A DNA stretch of 64,000 nt from Salvia splendens (lineage: Eukaryota; Streptophyta; Magnoliopsida; Lamiales; Lamiaceae). This document shows, in pieces, positions 45,029 to 57,131 of this stretch (its first letter is position 1; each line of letters begins with the position of its first letter). The notes below the pieces were generated by a model that had not been told where the DNA came from, did no database searches, and worked only from the letters and a program-made list of their open reading frames with translations. The DNA lies in the NCBI RefSeq assembly GCF_004379255.2, contig NC_056049.1:11082063-11146062 (forward strand). The letters are read 5' to 3'. Position numbers and translations under genes: made by a program.

Positions 45029-48000
45029 TGTAACATCCCGAATTATAGGGCTTGACGAAACGTTTGGATATGTGATGAGGAATAGTAGTTAAGTTAAACT
45101 ATAAGGTAGAAATTTAATACGAAATGTCGATTATGCGATTTTCGGCAATTTCTTTTACCCATGTAAAATCGTAAATCGAAGCTAAGGGCTAATAATTTTA
45201 TAAATTATAAAATTATGGCCTAGCATAATTGTAAATAATGTGAGGAATTATTTTGGGCCATTAGAAGGTAATAAAAAAAAATTCTATCGCATATTTTTCA
45301 GTTTTTAGCGAAAACAATCGGCGAAACTTTTGAAGATATAGACGGGAATAATTTTACCTTAAACTAGAATCTAAATGCTAAATGAGGGTATAAAGAAATC
45401 CTAAATGTGATATCATATGGTAGGAAAATAAAATATTGGAAGATTAAAAGAATAATTAAAAATATTTTACATAATAAACTAAATCTAGAAGATTCTAATC
45501 AATTATATATTAATCTAGACTTCATCTTCCACTCATTTTCTTCAAAAAAAAAACCGTGCATATCAGCCCCCATAGGAGAAGTAGACCTCAAGCTTTCATC
45601 TCCCTCTATTTTGCAAATCGTTCGGTGAAATTGAATTCTAGACACGTACTCCCCGATGACTTGAGGTAAACCTTCTTTTCTATACCACTTTTGTTGCTAT
45701 TTGAGTGATGATTTGGAGGGTGTGTGGGCTGTGATTTTCATGCTTCATATGTGTGAGTGGAGGTGTGGTCTTTGTTTAATTCTTTCGATAGATACGAGTT
45801 TGTAGACGTCGATAACGTTGGGTTACACCCTTGGATTTAAATGTATCGAACCCTAACCCAAATTTCCATCATGATCGAAACCCTAGGATATAATTGAGGT
45901 GTTTGGCCTGTTGTGGATTTGAATTTGGTTGGGAAAAGTGTTTAACGTCGTGAATAAACGTCGTTTGATTCGATAATCGGAATGAAATCCAATTATGGTA
46001 GAAATTGTGAAATAATCGAACAAAGTAGGCTATAACTAAATAGTTTTGATATTATATAGAGTAAATGGTTGTTGATTTATGGTTAATGGGATGATTAAAC
46101 ATAAATGGAAATAGAATTTGATACAAAAGTATGAGTCAGATTTACTCTTCTATTTTTTAGCCCCATATTCCGAATTGTTTTGAATATTTAGGACTGTGAA
46201 AAGTTTGGTTTATCAATTTTTATAATAACTCTGATGAGTCTAGAGAGTCCCTGATTTTTATTGAGAATTTAGGAGTTCGTTTACTATGTGTATAAATTGT
46301 TATAACAATACAGCTACGAACTGTCAAAATTCTGGTACTTTGTCATATTTTGGTATGTGTTATCCGAAATATTTAGGGCATGTAAGGTCGATGAAAACTT
46401 GATTTCATAATTTCTAAATTAACTATAAGGTGTTTAGTTGTTCTCTGAATTTTATGATTAATTAAAGAGTACAAATACCATTTACAAAAATTGTTTAGAA
46501 AATGCTGCCAGAAATTGTCTGATTTTGGTAGTCTGTGGGAAAACAAGAATATCTCTTAAACTATTGGGAATCCTTGAGTGAATCATGTTGGATTATAAAT
46601 TGACTTCTTTGGGTAAATATGAGTTATTAATAGTTATGCTATTTATATTACGCATAAAGGCGAAGGAACCTATAGTGCATTTTGGAGACAAAGGAGTGAA
46701 CCTAGAAGGTAGAGAAGTATCAAGGTGAAATATGCTTATGTTCATAAGCCTAAGAGGTAGGATATTCTTACTATGAATTTTACTTCTCTGGTTTGAACTG
46801 TGTGAACTAAATGTATAATAATATGTTATTCTATGTGATAATTATATATATGTCATTAGAAGACACAAATGGAATTATTATGATATTTATAAACATGATA
46901 TGAAAGTTCTACAAAGAAATTGTATAAATATAATTATATGATGATGATAGAAATAATATGGTGTGAAATGTGATAATATGCGTTGAAGTGTGTATGAATC
47001 ACACTTTTAATTTTACATATATTATGTGGTTGATTGCTATATGTTGATTGTGGTGAATACTTGGGTTATATGGTGTGAACTAAATATGGTTATGCGCTAT
47101 TTGATATTGATGGTGGAATACGATATGGATATGTGATTGATGCAACAGATATGTTTTATATGTTATATTCGAATTATTTGGTAGGATAAGATATGGATAT
47201 GTGATTGATGAAATTGATATGTTTTGCATATGATATTGGAATTATATGAATCATTCGACTAAAGAGGATCTGTGACGGTCTTGCCCTGGATCTGAAATCA
47301 CAGTGGACATATTGGGACCTTCGGGTCAAATCACAATGGGACCTTCGGGTCAAATCACAGTGGGACCTTCGGGTCAAATCATATTGGGACCTTCGGGTCA
47401 AATCACAGTGGGACCTTCGGGTCAAATCATATTGGGACCTACGGGTCAATCATATTGGGACCTTCGGGTCAATCATATTGGAAATCCCGGGCAGATACCA
47501 GGCCTGATCCGTCACAGAATAATAAAAAGGAATAGAGAGGCATATGTATATGGATATGAAATTGTTTATGATATAGGTTGTATATTATTTCTGATTATAT
47601 GTATTTCGGTATATGAGTACCTTGGCGATCGTTATATGTGTTTGAAATGGGTTAACATTTGCGATTTGTCTGCGTTGGTGTGTGGATAAGAATGTGACAT
47701 AAAGTTATAAATGACTGAATGACTTTGGATATGGAAATAGGACGTATGACAGATTATGGGAAGTAATATGCTTATAAGATAAGAATAAGTGTGAATAAAT
47801 AATAATTAGCTAATTGAATAAATTAAGGAATTATATGGAAACATGTATTTTGTAAGTAAGTATATGAAGAATTATGGTGCAATTTGATAGTATTGTTATG
47901 AGATATTATCTGGAAAACACGGTGAACGTATAGATGTTGTAATAAAGTGATATATGGTAATACAAGAAAAGAATCATGATATATGATGTCTTAAGAAATG

Positions 48001-48493
48001 ACAACATGTGGAAGGTGATACGGAAATTAATATGTGTTGACGGGTAAAAGATTAATATAGTAAATTATGAAAGTGGGAAGTGCTAAGAATGAATGGTTAT
48101 AAGTAAAAGATAAATAATGTAAAAGTCTCAATACAGTTTAGATTAGAAAATTGATTTTTATAGTTTGGATATATCTACTGAGCTGTGGAAAGCTCACTCC
48201 TATCATCTTTTACCCCCCTGCAGGTTAGAGTTGATAGTATGTCAGTGTGGTTGGGCAGCTTTGCAATTTTTGGCGGGTCACTGGTGATCAACATGGTTAA
48301 AAATCGTGGCATGTTATATAATAGTTCAATCTTTGATTTTTCGCTGGATAAATGTTAAGTTTTTAATTGTAATAGTTTTTAATTGCTCTTTTTAAGCTAA
48401 AAAGAAAATAGGAAAATTTCAGTACGTGTTGTCGATACTGAAACGTGACACCACGTATTCGGTGGGTTTACCTACCGGGTAAGGGGTGTTACA
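45029..48493 (+). repeat. 3' LTR of the large non-coding element (3,465 bp)
   Basis: Same length and almost the same sequence as 38924-42388. Differences seen: seven or eight single bases scattered over the LTR, one fewer T near 45294 and one more A near 45545. Confidence 0.95.
47269..47518. repeat. 24-bp minisatellite with inverted brackets (3' LTR copy)
   Basis: Same seven units (from 47311) and same inverted pair as in the 5' LTR, with one base different in the fifth unit. Confidence 0.92.
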
Positions 48494-48498
48494 TATTA

Positions 48499-50199
48499 TG
48501 CCCCCAAACATAAAATACGAATTTATATCTAATATAAATTTTAGTGGTCCAAGATCCAAGTTTATATTATTGCAGCCTCTGCGAGGGCTGATGACTACAA
48601 TAATATCACCAGGTAGGCCTCCAAGCCAATTGTAACAACAATTTTACAGTTCTTGGTTTATTAATCTAATTAATATACGTCCATAAATTATTCTAGTTGC
48701 GAGGGCTACTTAAAATAATTTAAGCAAGTCAACCCCATCACACGATGCCAACCATGCATCTATGAATGAGCCTAAACCTTGTAGATTTAGAGTAAACGCG
48801 AGGGCGTAAAACTCGTGGTCGAAAAGGCTAGGAGCATCAAACAATTGTGATGGACGACGCGTTTGTTTCAAAACAAGACTTATATTTTGTGGGGAATAAT
48901 TTTGTGATACTAATTTTGTGAATATAATATCCAATATTAAATTTCAAACAATTATTGGGCGCCGCCTACCCAGACATAGTATAACACGGACTACAAATAC
49001 TGGGCGCCGCCTACCCAAACATAGTATAACACGGACTACACATATTGGGCGCCGTCTACCCAGACAATAAAACGGTCTCTAACTACTATAGTTGAAATAA
49101 ATAAGCATAAAATCAAATAGCATGCTTATCACATAAGATATCAAATAATGCTCAACGAATAAAATCAAATTTTATTCTCTAATTAAATGTGGATTTAATT
49201 ATATTAATTCTAAATTAATATAGAAATAAATTTATCAATCTAATTAATAAATAAATAACTGAAACTATAGTTCAATAGTCTAACTAATGAATTATTTTAT
49301 GTAACTGCAATTATTAAGTTACGTATGGATAAAAAATTTTGGGCCCAACTATTTCTTTAAATCTAGGCCCAATTTTAAAAGTAAATTTGCAAAGCCCAAT
49401 TTCCAAAGTAAGCGTAACCCAACCACTACTCTCCACTGCCTTTACTGATCTTCTACTCCAAGAGTCAATACGACAAACAGCTACCGCCAACTATTCTCCG
49501 TGAAACAGAGATCAATCGTCGCCTCTAAGGAGACACCGGCGACGGAGCAGCGTCGGGAATGAGAAAAGCACGGCCAGACTCGTCCAAATGATGGGTCGAG
49601 CCTCGTGCTTCCTCTGACGCCAAGCGCCATGCTTTCTCTGCACCTCGCAGTACACGCCTTCGCCGTCGATTCAATTCCCAATGAGTTTGATGAAGATAGG
49701 TGAATTTCTAAAATCCATAATTTTCTTTAAAATCCGAAACCCATTTTGGTTCAAAAAGATTTCAAAATCAAAATTAAAACCTTTCCAACCATTATAAAAT
49801 CCGAAACATGTTTTGGTTCAAAACCACTTTTGATTTCAAATATACCACTTTTGATTTCAAATATATATGTTGGTTTCATATTTAAAATAGAAAAGGATTC
49901 AAGATGACCTTTAAGATATTTTAATGAAAACTGGCGAGTTTGTTTTCGAAATTTTTTAAAGCATCACAACATGTTCAAAACATCATTGGATGAATTTTAA
50001 ATATAAAACTTTATAGTCTGACTTTAGTTTTGCAACAAGATTTTCACAAACCTTTAATTCGATTATTCTAAATTTACAAATTAAACAACAATTTCAAAAT
50101 ATGAAATCTGATTTCATTCCACAGATCAAGTCACAGTTTTAATTTCAAAAATTACTCCACAAATTATTAGACTACAAAAACAATTATGAATCGAGCTCT
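48499..50199 (-). other. Long leader of the gag-less copia
   Basis: About 1.8 kb (with 38801-38918) separates the primer-binding site from gag. It has three 45-bp repeats (48956-49080), a GC-richer island at 49430-49690, and otherwise AT-rich sequence. No gene with a recognisable product. Confidence 0.75.
48956..49080. repeat. 45-bp tandem repeat in the copia leader (three units)
   Basis: Units start at 48956, 49001 and 49046 with TGGGCGCCGCCTACCC. The same repeat has four units at 6601-6770. Confidence 0.88.
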
Positions 50200-50213
50200 G
50201 GGCTCTGATACCA
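50200..50213 (-). other. Primer-binding site (initiator Met tRNA), gag-less copia
   Basis: Minus strand TGGTATCAGAGCCC one base after the 5' LTR end (50215). Confidence 0.92.
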
Positions 50214-50214
50214 C

Positions 50215-50659
50215 TGTTAGGAATTCTTGTATTCATCTAATGAGCGCAGCGGAAATTGCATACAAGAATAACAGATCTAGATTTATAATCATATTGCAAG
50301 TTGAGCACGTAATACACAACGGAACTAAATCTTACTTGTTGTTGTGTTTTCTTCTACGATTGTGTCCTGCAAGTTGAATCCACTACTATCGAGGTCCACG
50401 TGCAATCCAATCCGATGCAGGAACTATCCCGGTACAATTGCTCCGTAGAAGAAAGCTAGGAATTCTCTCTACAAAGCTTTTCGTATTTTCTCTCTAATGT
50501 TACGCTATTTCTCTTCCTCCACAATGGAGAATAAATAACCATTATATAAACAAAGAGTCATTAGGGTTTCATGATTATTGGGCTTATGGACTAATTATAA
50601 TTGTAGCCCAACTATAATAATTTAATCCATATTAATCTAATCTAGCCCATATCCTTTCA
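50215..50659 (-). repeat. 5' LTR of the gag-less copia
   Basis: 445 bp, equal in length to the 3' LTR with about seven substitutions (for example near 50283, 50308, 50525 and 50630). Confidence 0.95.
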
Positions 50660-50908
50660 TATAAAGCATTGTTTTCCAATTCAGTTGTGTCATATCGTAT
50701 CCATAGTATTCATGTTAATATCCCAAGGAAAGAAATTCGTGTTCTAGCTGGCATGCAGGGAATCACTCAAACAAAATGTACCAGAAATGACTTCGTAATA
50801 TTTTAGGTATTGTGAGATTCCTAAATTGTCACTGCATAATATTAATTAATACGTCTTGCATATGAGTAACTATTAGAATGTGTAAGTTTCCCAACAAGAC
50901 TATTCAAG

Positions 50909-51033
50909 ATACGTGAAGTTGCAGACGCAGGATGAAAGCTCACCATTTAATTCGTTGGAAGAGAGAGCCAAGTACTTCTGATTCGATAGATTTACAATGG
51001 TGGATGCTATTGTACCTTCAAACCATTATTTAA
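50909..51033 (-). pseudogene. LRR block of gene A (module 2)
   Basis: Minus strand reads FEGTIASTIVNLSNQKYL then ALSSNELNGELSSCVCNF, an LRR pair of the same type as at 33700-33815. Flanking sequence (GTCTTGCATATGAGTAACTA, CCCAACAAGA) recurs beside the other modules. It is probably an exon of the same gene or a decayed duplicate. Confidence 0.7.
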
Positions 51034-51079
51034 AAGACAAGAAGGATATAAATCAAATTTCTTTACATATTGTGAACTA

Positions 51080-51286
51080 CTCCTCTGTCTCATTCAAGAT
51101 ATCCACCTTTCCTTTCTAGTTTCTTTCACTTAAGATGTCCACTTTCTATATTTGAAATAAATACCTCTCTCCTCCCCTTCATTAAAATTTCAACTATTTT
51201 TTTCTCTCTATTTACTCCACTTAACAACTCATCCTAAAATCCAGTGCCACTCAAGAATGTGAACATCTTGAGTGGGATGGAGGGAG
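51080..51286. mobile_element. Stowaway-like MITE (207 bp)
   Basis: Ends CTCCTCTGTCTCATTCAAGAT and complement CTCCCTCCATCCCACTCAAGAT between TA dinucleotides (51078-51079, 51287-51288). This fits Tc1/Mariner-type Stowaway MITEs. Confidence 0.75.
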
Positions 51287-51627
51287 TAATATATTGTAAA
51301 TAAAACCACCATTTAAACAGAGAATGATATAAACCAATTTTGTTAATTATTTGCATTATACCTAAAGGGGAGTGTTGTAAGATACCAGCCTACACAAGAA
51401 TCAAGTCAGCAAAAGATCTAAACTTTTAGAAAGTGAGGGAATATTTTTCCGAAACTGAATAAGATGTATTCTATAACCAAGAAGCTTGAAACTATGAAAA
51501 TTTAATGTCCCGAGTAATGGAATTTGGGTCATGTAGGAAATCACTATAACAAAATGTCACTACATACTAGTATGACATCTTGCACGTGAGTAGCTATTAA
51601 AATGTGATCTTTGCCCAACAAGATTAC

Positions 51628-51750
51628 CCGGAGAGATATCAAGTTGCAAACGGAGGATGAGAGCTCACCATTTAATTTGTTGGAAGAGAGATCAAAATTC
51701 CGCAAATTTGATAGATTTCCAATGTTGGACGGTATTGAACCTTCAAAAGT
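51628..51750 (-). pseudogene. LRR block of gene A (module 3), with a splice-donor-like end
   Basis: FEGSIPSNIGNLSNLRNFDL and SSNKLNGELSSSVCNLISLR are uninterrupted on the minus strand. Arg is followed by GTAATC, a possible 5' splice site, which suggests these modules were exons. Confidence 0.75.
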
Positions 51751-51974
51751 TTACATCTCTCAAAACAACACTACATAAAATACCGTTCCGAAAAACAAAC
51801 GTTTCATTTTTAATAGGACGGAGGGAGTACAAATTTGCAACTTGGCATAGGTCTTAGGGAATTTCTTATTCTGTACAATGAATGTTTGCAACGATCATAA
51901 CCATAGTTTGAAATACTCCATCAGTCCTCCAATAAGAGGTTCGCTTTGACTTGGCTTGAGTTTTAAGAAATGTA

Positions 51975-52239
51975 CTCCCTCCGTTTCTTCATAGTTGAGG
52001 CAAAACTTTTCGGCACGAAGTTTAAGAAATGGATGTTGAATGTGTTAACTAAATAGATAAAACAGTAAAAGAGGGAAAAAAGTAGAGAGAATAAAGTAGA
52101 AAGTGAATAAAATAGAGAGAATAAAGTAAGAGAGAGTAAAGTAAGAAAGAGAAAAAAGTTACTATATAGGGAAATGACTCAACTATGAGGAAACTTCCCA
52201 AAATGGAAAAATGACTCAACTATGGAGAAACGGATGGAG
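51975..52239. mobile_element. Stowaway-like MITE (265 bp)
   Basis: CTCCCTCCGTTTCTTCATAG-TTGAG at the left and the complement CTCCATCCGTTTCTCCATAG-TTGAG at the right, flanked by TA (51973-51974, 52240-52241). Confidence 0.82.
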
Positions 52240-52266
52240 TAATAGATAGTGAAGTATATTGCATGT

Positions 52267-52363
52267 GTTAGCTCACCAATTAATTTGTTTGAACCCAGAT
52301 CTAAAGAATCTAGAATTAAAAGATTTCCAACAGTGAATGGTATTAGACCTGCAAATAATTAAT
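52267..52363 (-). pseudogene. LRR block of gene A (module 4)
   Basis: LFAGLIPFTVGNLLILDSL and DLGSNKLIGEL on the minus strand, more diverged than modules 2, 3 and 5. Confidence 0.7.
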
Positions 52364-52461
52364 TTGAAAAATAAACAAATCAAACTTCTTTATATCGGAA
52401 GATGTGCATGCATGCATTTTAGTCATTGTATGCATATGTCTGATAACCGCAATTGATATTA

Positions 52462-52703
52462 CTCTCCGTCCAAAGATTAATTGGCATGAGTTGACTAAGG
52501 TCAAGTATTAAAAATGTTGTGGAAAGTGAGTGAGAAATAGTAAATGGAATGCGGCCCCTACTTTTATATATTAGTTTTATAATAAAAATGTGAGTAAAAT
52601 TAGTTAGTCGAATTTGAGGTCCATTATCGAAACTAGTAAAAAATAATTGTGTCAATTAATTTTGGACGGACGAAAAAGAAAGTTATGCCAATAAATCATA
52701 GAC
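52462..52703. mobile_element. Stowaway-like MITE, degraded (limits approximate)
   Basis: CTCTCCGTCCAAAGATTAAT-TGGCA at the left pairs with TGTCAATTAATTTTGGACGG near 52650-52670; the right end has extra sequence. Confidence 0.55.
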
Positions 52704-52734
52704 GGAGGAAAGTTACGAAAAATCATTGTTGTCA

Positions 52735-52955
52735 GTTGTTCGTTTTGGGATGTTCATTATTAGTTGTCCCACTTCGTCTATACTAATTTGATAATGAACC
52801 CCATATTTGACTAACTCGTCATTCACATTTTATTATAGAACTAATTCATAAATGTAGAGCCCCACATTTCATTAACTTTTTTCACTTAATTTCCTCTATA
52901 ATTCTTAAAATCCGTGATGGGTCAAAGTGGGAGACATAATGAAAGACGAAGGAGT
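52735..52955. mobile_element. Stowaway-like MITE, degraded (limits approximate)
   Basis: CATTATTAGTTGTCCCACTT-CGTC (52754-52779) pairs imperfectly with AAGTGGGAGACATAATGAAAGACGAAGGAGTA near 52925-52956. Confidence 0.5.
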
Positions 52956-53340
52956 AAAGCATTGATTTCCAACTCTCAAGAGGGCAGATCTCGTAATAAC
53001 TCTTGTAAATCAAAGTGTTCACATGAAGTTTGTATACCTTTTAGATATAAAAGTATTTTGGAAAACATTACTATTACCCTCCTAACGTATGAACTTTTAA
53101 AATGTTCATGTCATATCGTATCCGTAGTATTTAAGTTAATATCCTGACCTGAGTAGCGGAATTCATGTCCAACCTGCCCTAGCTCACACATTGTAGGAAA
53201 TCAGTACAACACAATGCTCCAGATATGGCATGATATTTTAGGTATTGTGACATTTATATAATATCGCTACACAATATTATGACATCTTGCATGCGAGTAA
53301 TTATTCATATGTATTATTTTCCCAACAAGATTATTGAAAA

Positions 53341-53470
53341 GATGTCAAGTTGCAATGGAGGATGAGAGCTCACCATTGAATTTGTTGGAACAGAGCGATA
53401 AATCACGCAGATTTGAAAGATTTTCCAATGGTGGATGGTATTGGTCCTTCAAACAATATATTTGAAATAT
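53341..53470 (-). pseudogene. LRR block of gene A (module 5)
   Basis: LFEGPIPSTIG, then a shifted stretch NLSNLRDLSL and CSNKFNGELSSSIA on the minus strand. Frame changes near 53425 and 53355 show decay. Confidence 0.7.
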
Positions 53471-53632
53471 AAGGATATTAATCAAATATCTTTATATTTC
53501 TGTCATCCACGTTAGATTTTAACGTTTTGCTGTAAAGAGCCCTCAAATGCAATATAAGAAACCGTTGTTGCCAAGCAATATAAAGCATTGTTTTCCAACT
53601 CATCCGTGTCCTATCATCCTATGAAAGGAAAT

Positions 53633-54161
53633 TGTTAAAGGGGTTTTCCTTTAACGTGATGCCGGAAGATAAGTTTAGGAGTCTCGGGAGCCAAAATCCC
53701 ATCGACAACTACGGTTTTTTGAAGCGTAAACGAAAGAGAAGAAAAAATAGGCGAAAAGTGTATATTTCATAAATGATCAATGATATCTCTCGCCTTTTTA
53801 TAATCTAAGGACCCTAGGGTTGGTTCGACTTTACGGTCCAGGAAAGAACGAACAAAGAAAACCTGGAACGGAGCTTATATTTGCTCGACCCAATGTTTAA
53901 TAAATAATCCAAAATAACAATAATAATAAAGAAAACAAAACACTAAATAACTACTACTCTATCTCTCGATCACTTGGTGACAAAGTCTCCATACTTGGTT
54001 GGCAGCCTCGTACACCTCCTCAGCCTTGACTTATCCCTTCTGCTCTTGGCGACGGCCTCCCTCGCTCCACCATTTCGCAGGCCGTCTCCTGCATCGCTTG
54101 CTGCTCCCGCTCCTCGTCCGACAGCGGAATGTCTTCGGGGCTCCTGAGTGGACTCGTAACA
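53633..54161 (-). repeat. 3' LTR of the Reina-like element
   Basis: 529 bp; minus-strand TATA-like TATAAAAAGG (53793-53802). Partner 62995-63524. Confidence 0.93.
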
Positions 54162-55691
54162 ACTCCCCCCCGGTTAAGATCATCCATGTTCTCAAGGATC
54201 AAGTATGGGAAACGACGTCGAACAACCTCCAAAGGTTCCCATGTAGGCCTCTCGCCATTGTCATCTTCCCACTCCAGCACAGCTTCCTCTACCGCCACCC
54301 CATCACGCCAAACCATGCGGGAATCAGTCCATCGCTGAGGCCGGGACACTGGGTGGGCGAACAACGGCGGCAGGTGTATGGCTTCCGACGCCGCACCCTG
54401 CACGAACGGTCTCAACAAACTCACGTGGAATACATTATGCACCCTACTCCCTTCCGGCAGACGTAGACGATATGCAACCTGACCGATCCTCTCAAACACT
54501 TCAAAAGGACCAAAATATCTGCGTGCTAACTTTAAAGAGAGGGGCTTGGCGACCGAGTATTGGCGGTACTGCTGCAATTTTAACAGAACCATATCCCCGA
54601 CCAAGAACTCCACATGCCTGCGATGTCGGTTTGCCGACGCCCTCATCCGTTGCTGGGCCTTCTCCAAATTAGCCCTCAATGCTACAATTAGCTCCCCACG
54701 TTGTCGAATCAATGAAGCTACATCCGACGGGGTCGTTGCTGAAGGCTCTGTTGCGACGAGGGTCGGGGGTTCCCTCCCATATAACGCCTTAAACGGTGAA
54801 GTGCCAAGGCCCTCATGATGAAAACAATTAAGGGCAAGCTCCACCCACGACAAAATATTGACCCACTTGGTCGGCCGATCAGCCACAAAAACCCAGAGGT
54901 ATTGCTCCAATCCCCGATTCCGCACTTCTCTGGCCATCAAATTGCAGGTGATAAGCTGTAGTAAAGTGTAACTTTGTACCACTTAAGCGGAGCATTTCCT
55001 CCCAAACGTCATTAAGGAACACCGAATCTCTATCGGACACCAATGTTTTGGGAAAACCATGGTGCTTGACCACCGTCTCGATGAACAGATTCGCGACCCT
55101 CAAGGCATTAAAATGAGGGGGCAGCGGGGTAAAGTGCGCATACTTCGTCAATCAGTCAACCACCACCATAATTGTCGTGAAACCTCGTGACTGCGGCAAA
55201 CACGTCACAAAATCCATAGAAACATCCTCCCATACTTGAGCCGGGATAGGCAGCGGCAACAACAACCCTGCAGGTTCCTAGGTCGAGTATTTCGTGGTCT
55301 GGAAATCCACGCACGCCTCGACAAACCTCTTGACATTCCTACGCATATTCCTCCAATAAAATTGAGTTGCTATCCACCAGAAAGTTCTCACCACTTCCGG
55401 GTGTCCCGCTTGCGGCGTACAGTGATGTTCATATAGCAATGGCAGCTTCGTAGCCGACGCTGATCCCACATAAATTCGGCGATTGTAATAGATCAGCCCC
55501 GCCACATAGGAGAATTTAGCACCAGCCGAGCCCTCCTCAATTCCAGCATGGATCTTAATCAATTCCTCCAACGAACGAATCTCCTTGAGCAGAATTTCCA
55601 AAATATCCGGGATCGGATGCGCGACCAGGCTCAGTCTGCGCCTGTTCAGCCGTGGTCGCGTCCGGTTCCATATCCCTGCGTGATAGCGCAT
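54020..55691 (-). pseudogene. gypsy integrase with chromodomain-like C-terminus
   Basis: The zinc-binding end (LYEHHCTPQAGHPEV...RFVEACVDFQ) has lost the second Cys pair member, and a stop follows at 55278. The core gives MTKYAHFTPLPPHF, VKHHGFPKTLVSDRDSVFL and LHFTTAYHLQFDGQ. A frame change near 54980 leads into a 320-codon frame: ALNCFHHEGLGTSPFKALYG, GDMVLLKLQQYRQYS, ARRYFGPFEVFERIG, VHNVFHVSLLRPF, then AVEEAVLEWEDDNGE and PTWEPLEVVRRRFPY, a chromodomain-like stretch that would target chromatin. The frame runs on across the polypurine tract into the LTR to 54020. Confidence 0.9.
54162..54173 (-). other. Polypurine tract of the Reina-like element
   Basis: Minus strand CCGGGGGGGAGT directly before the LTR start TGTTACGAG. 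It lies inside the integrase C-terminal frame. Confidence 0.8.
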
Positions 55692-56322
55692 CCGCGACCC
55701 TGTTGGACGTGGCCGTTTTGTACTCGATACGAAACTTGTACCCCATTAATTTCTAAGCATAGAACTGCTGATCCGGAGTCTGAATAATCTGCTGCAGCAA
55801 CTCCTTAAGACTCTTCTTATCACTCTGAATTACAAATTCGCGCCCCAATAGGTACTAGCGCCATTTCTGCACTGCCTCGACAATCGCATAAAGCTCTTTA
55901 TGATAGGTCGATTTAATTCTCCGTCGAGGGCCCAATTTCTTACTGAAAAAGGCCAGCGGGTGCTCCTCTAGCAACAAAACGGCGTCCACACCGAAATCCG
56001 AGGCGTCTGTTTCAATGACAAATGTCTTCAAAAAATCCGGAAGATGCAACACCGGGGCCGTCGTCGTCGCCTCCTTAAGCGCCAAAAAACTGGCCTCCGA
56101 GTCCGAAGACCACAAGAACGCATATTTCTTCAATAGTTCTGTCAGTGGCCCCGCTATTGACGCGTAATTGGCGATGAACCTCCGATAGTAACCTATGAGT
56201 CCACGATAGTGGACGGCACCGGCCATGCCACCATAGCCACGATTTTCTCGGGATCGGCCTTCAACTGCCCATCTGAAATTAGGTGGCCTAGTTATTCCAC
56301 TGTCGTGCTGCAGAAAACACAC
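55555..56322 (-). pseudogene. gypsy RNase H
   Basis: GLIGYYRRFIANYASIAGPL (connection domain), FVIETDASDFGVDAVLL (catalytic Asp), HPLAFFSKKLGPRR, HKELYAIVEAVQKWR, then after a stop SDKKSLKELLQQ and FRIEYKTATSNRVADALSR. Stops follow VQKWR (near 55855) and near 55745. Confidence 0.9.
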
Positions 56323-57116
56323 TTAGACATCTTCACAAAGAAATTATTCGCCTTTAAAATTGTGAGGACCTCATGAAGGTGACGAACATGTGATTCCAAG
56401 ATCGAGCTATACACCAAGATGTCATCAAAGAAAACGATCACAAAAACCCGGAGTAGCGGCCGAAATATGGCATTCATAATGGCCTGGAAAGTGGAGGGGG
56501 CATTTGTCAGGCCAAACGACATGACCAAGAACTCGAAGTGCCCATCGTGTGTTCTGAAGGCTGTCTTGAAGTTATCGTCGGTATGCATCCTAATATGATG
56601 ATATGCGGAGCGAAGATCGAGCTTAGTGAAGAACCTTGCTGAACCCAACTCATCAAATAATTCATCTGAAGTAGGGATCGGGAAATGATCAGGAACTGTT
56701 GCCGTGTTCAGAGCCCTATAATCAATGCAGAACCGAAAAGTACCATCCTTCTTCCTAATCAATAGGACGGATGACAAGAATGGGTTCTGGCTTGGGCGAA
56801 TTATGCCAGTAGATAACATCTCTTTCACCTGCCGCTCGATCTCGTTTTTTTGAAAATAGGGGTATCGGTATGGTCGCACATTCACTGGCTTGGAATTGGG
56901 GAGCAGATGTAAGCGGTGATCAAACGGGCGGGGCGGCGGTATACCCGAGGGGGTGCTAAAAACTGTCGCATGGGACTCCAGGACTGCGAGGATTATGGGG
57001 TCGAGGTCCTGAGGGAATTCTACCGCGGAAGCCTCCCCGATTGGCCCTTCGTCCGACGGTATTGGGATCAATTCGAACATATCTGCTCCACCCCGCATTG
57101 ACATTAGACATGCCAT
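56292..57116 (-). pseudogene. gypsy reverse transcriptase
   Basis: NVRPYRYPYFQKNEIERQV, GIIRPSQNPFLSSVLLIRKK, FRFCIDYRALN, FTKLDLRSAYHHIRM, FGLTNAPSTFQAIMN and the catalytic VIVFFDDILVYS are all present in one 274-codon frame. The polymerase acids (Asp of LDLRSAY, Asp-Asp of FFDD) are intact. A TAG after STTVE (56292) replaces a residue before LGHLIS. Confidence 0.93.
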
Positions 57117-57131
57117 AGTTTTCAGTGAAAC

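Larger units (their letters stand above)
38924..48493 (+). mobile_element. Large non-coding LTR element (LARD-like, Tekay-derived), 9,570 bp
   Basis: Two LTRs of exactly 3,465 bp bracket a 2,640-bp core and are flanked by the duplication TATTA (38919-38923, 48494-48498). The empty site is seen at 6140-6170 in the related copia copy. TGTAACATCCC ends, an initiator-Met primer-binding site and an ACGAAATTCTTTTAAGG tract point to the Tekay/Del lineage. No gag or pol is present. About eight substitutions and two 1-bp length changes separate the LTRs, so it inserted recently. Confidence 0.93.
33922..50659 (-). mobile_element. Complete Ty1/copia retrotransposon with gag deletion, host of a 9.57 kb insert
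   Basis: Two 445-bp LTRs (33922-34366, 50215-50659) with TG...CA ends are flanked by a perfect TATAA duplication (33917-33921, 50660-50664). The primer-binding site (50200-50213) and polypurine tract (34367-34380) fix the minus orientation. Protease, integrase, reverse transcriptase and RNase H are present, but most of gag is missing and three nonsense codons break pol. The LTRs differ at about 7 of 445 positions. It lies in a spacer of LRR gene A, whose sequence resumes at 50665. Confidence 0.95.
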
